Origin: Verrucomicrobiota bacterium
GTDB taxonomy: Bacteria; Verrucomicrobiota; Verrucomicrobiia; Opitutales; Puniceicoccaceae
Direction: 5' to 3'
Assembly (NCBI GenBank): GCA_038744685.1
Contig: JBCDMB010000014.1
Coordinates: forward strand, 1-64,000
Length of the DNA: 64,000 nucleotides
Position numbers and translations under genes: made by a program. Below the pieces are notes generated by a model that was given only the letters and a program-made list of their open reading frames with translations, did no database searches and was not told the origin of the DNA. Below, in pieces: positions 63,481 through 64,000 of this stretch; position 1 is the first letter of the stretch, and the number at the start of each line of letters is the position of its first letter.

Positions 63481-64000
63481 TTAGAAGAAGCGACGAGGGA
63501 CGTAAAGGATGTCGCCGGGGTAGATCCGGTAACGGGTGGTGGCGAACCCTTCTTCATCGTCGAAAAGGACATCGTCCATATCGACTTCTTCCACTTTCTC
63601 ACGTCCGTCCGGTTCGCTCTTGCGGGTAACCCGGACGGAAGACTTCCGCGCGAGATCGGTAAAGCCTCCCGCCATCGCTATGGCCGCTTCGATTTCGACG
63701 TAATTTGCTCCAATCGGAAGCTCGAAGGAGCTCGGGGAACCGATTTCGCCCAGGATGGTGATCCGTTTGGGTGAGAACTCTTCGATCGCGACGAAAACCG
63801 CTGGTTGGCGAAGAAATTTCTGCTCGACGTAAAGTCTTTCGAGGTTGTCTTTCGTCTGCTCAATGGAAAGTCCGGCAACCTTGACGGTCCCCAGAAGGGG
63901 CAATGTTATCTCCCCGCGAGAAGTAATCCGCTGAGCGGAATCGAGTTCCGGCTCGTCAAAGACTCGAATCGCGACTTTGTCGAAAGGAGCCAACAGGTAA
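63481..64000 (-). CDS. Wza-type polysaccharide export protein, N-terminus beyond window
   Basis: The frame stays open to the right edge (LAPFDKVAIRVFDEPELDSA precedes, so the N-terminus is outside). Visible: polysaccharide-export domain with RITSRGEITLPLLGTVKVAG and LSIEQTKDNLERLYVEQKF, then an SLBB-like unit (ITILGEIGSPSSFELPIGAN; AAIAMAGGFTDLARKSSVRV) and the terminal RIYPGDILYVPRRFF. Second Wza-like gene in the window and in the same order as the first set (Wza then Wzc). The signal peptide or lipobox cannot be checked. Confidence 0.88.
   Translation of the reverse strand, partial: YLLAPFDKVAIRVFDEPELDSAQRITSRGEITLPLLGTVKVAGLSIEQTKDNLERLYVEQKFLRQPAVFVAIEEFSPKRITILGEIGSPSSFELPIGANYVEIEAAIAMAGGFTDLARKSSVRVTRKSEPDGREKVEEVDMDDVLFDDEEGFATTRYRIYPGDILYVPRRFF

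Noticed and set aside
1-64000. tRNA, rRNA and known riboswitch genes
   Set aside because: No cloverleaf, rRNA block or recognisable aptamer was seen in the intergenic spaces on reading.

Overview
The window looks like a chromosome segment from a free-living, probably aquatic Verrucomicrobiota bacterium; I favour the Opitutales/Puniceicoccales side, at moderate confidence. The reasons are two PEP-CTERM surface proteins built from autotransporter-associated beta-strand repeats next to an exosortase, mid-range GC, many GTG/TTG starts, weak Shine-Dalgarno sites, several sulfotransferases, and repeat-rich intergenic DNA. Nearly all genes lie on the minus strand, and most of the 64 kb is one very large surface/extracellular polysaccharide locus. 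All calls were made by reading; no alignment or search was run.

Layout. (1) 1-5.7 kb: two paralogous PEP-CTERM repeat proteins and a divergent exosortase fused to an EpsI-like domain. (2) 5.8-17.9 kb: polysaccharide assembly machinery: an O-antigen-ligase-like protein fused to TPRs, a Wzc-type tyrosine kinase, a Wza-type export protein, an outer-membrane barrel, a second ligase/polymerase with a separate TPR protein, and small exported proteins. (3) 18-23 kb: a repeat-dense zone with an aspartic protease, a WecG-type transferase, a VanZ-like protein, an acetyltransferase, and a REP-associated tyrosine transposase (RAYT) surrounded by its REP hairpins. (4) 22-50.8 kb: the glycan-building block: about 13 glycosyltransferases, one Wzy-like polymerase, acyltransferases, an FkbM methyltransferase plus a fragment of another, three sulfotransferases, and a four-gene operon (YhcH-like, HpcH/HpaI aldolase, CMP-sugar synthetase, DUF115) that probably makes and transfers a CMP-activated keto-acid sugar. 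An IS5-type remnant and a dead acyltransferase lie inside it. (5) 50.8-53.4 kb: an ABC exporter pair (Wzt/Wzm). (6) 53.4-60.1 kb: an accessory zone with a nucleotidyltransferase pair, two VapBC-type modules, MazEF, two sugar-nucleotide epimerases and a frameshifted four-helix-bundle gene. (7) 60.3-64 kb: a second Wzc-type kinase, an intact four-helix-bundle protein and the end of a second Wza-type gene running off the right edge.

The least explained feature is a family of phased short tandem arrays. An octamer close to TKAGWCRG (for example TGAGACGG, TTAGTCAG) abuts a heptamer close to ARAGYKG (for example AAAGCTG, AGAGCGG), often around a short palindromic core. The arrays fill intergenic spaces, sit directly against start codons, supply the final codons and stop of three genes, bracket some genes as inverted pairs, and have entered at least two coding sequences in frame.

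Together the genes describe synthesis, modification (acetylation, methylation, sulfation, probable acidic sugars), polymerisation and export of one or more complex polysaccharides, plus an exosortase route that anchors surface proteins. No Wzx flippase and no initiating phosphoglycosyltransferase was seen, so these must lie outside the window.
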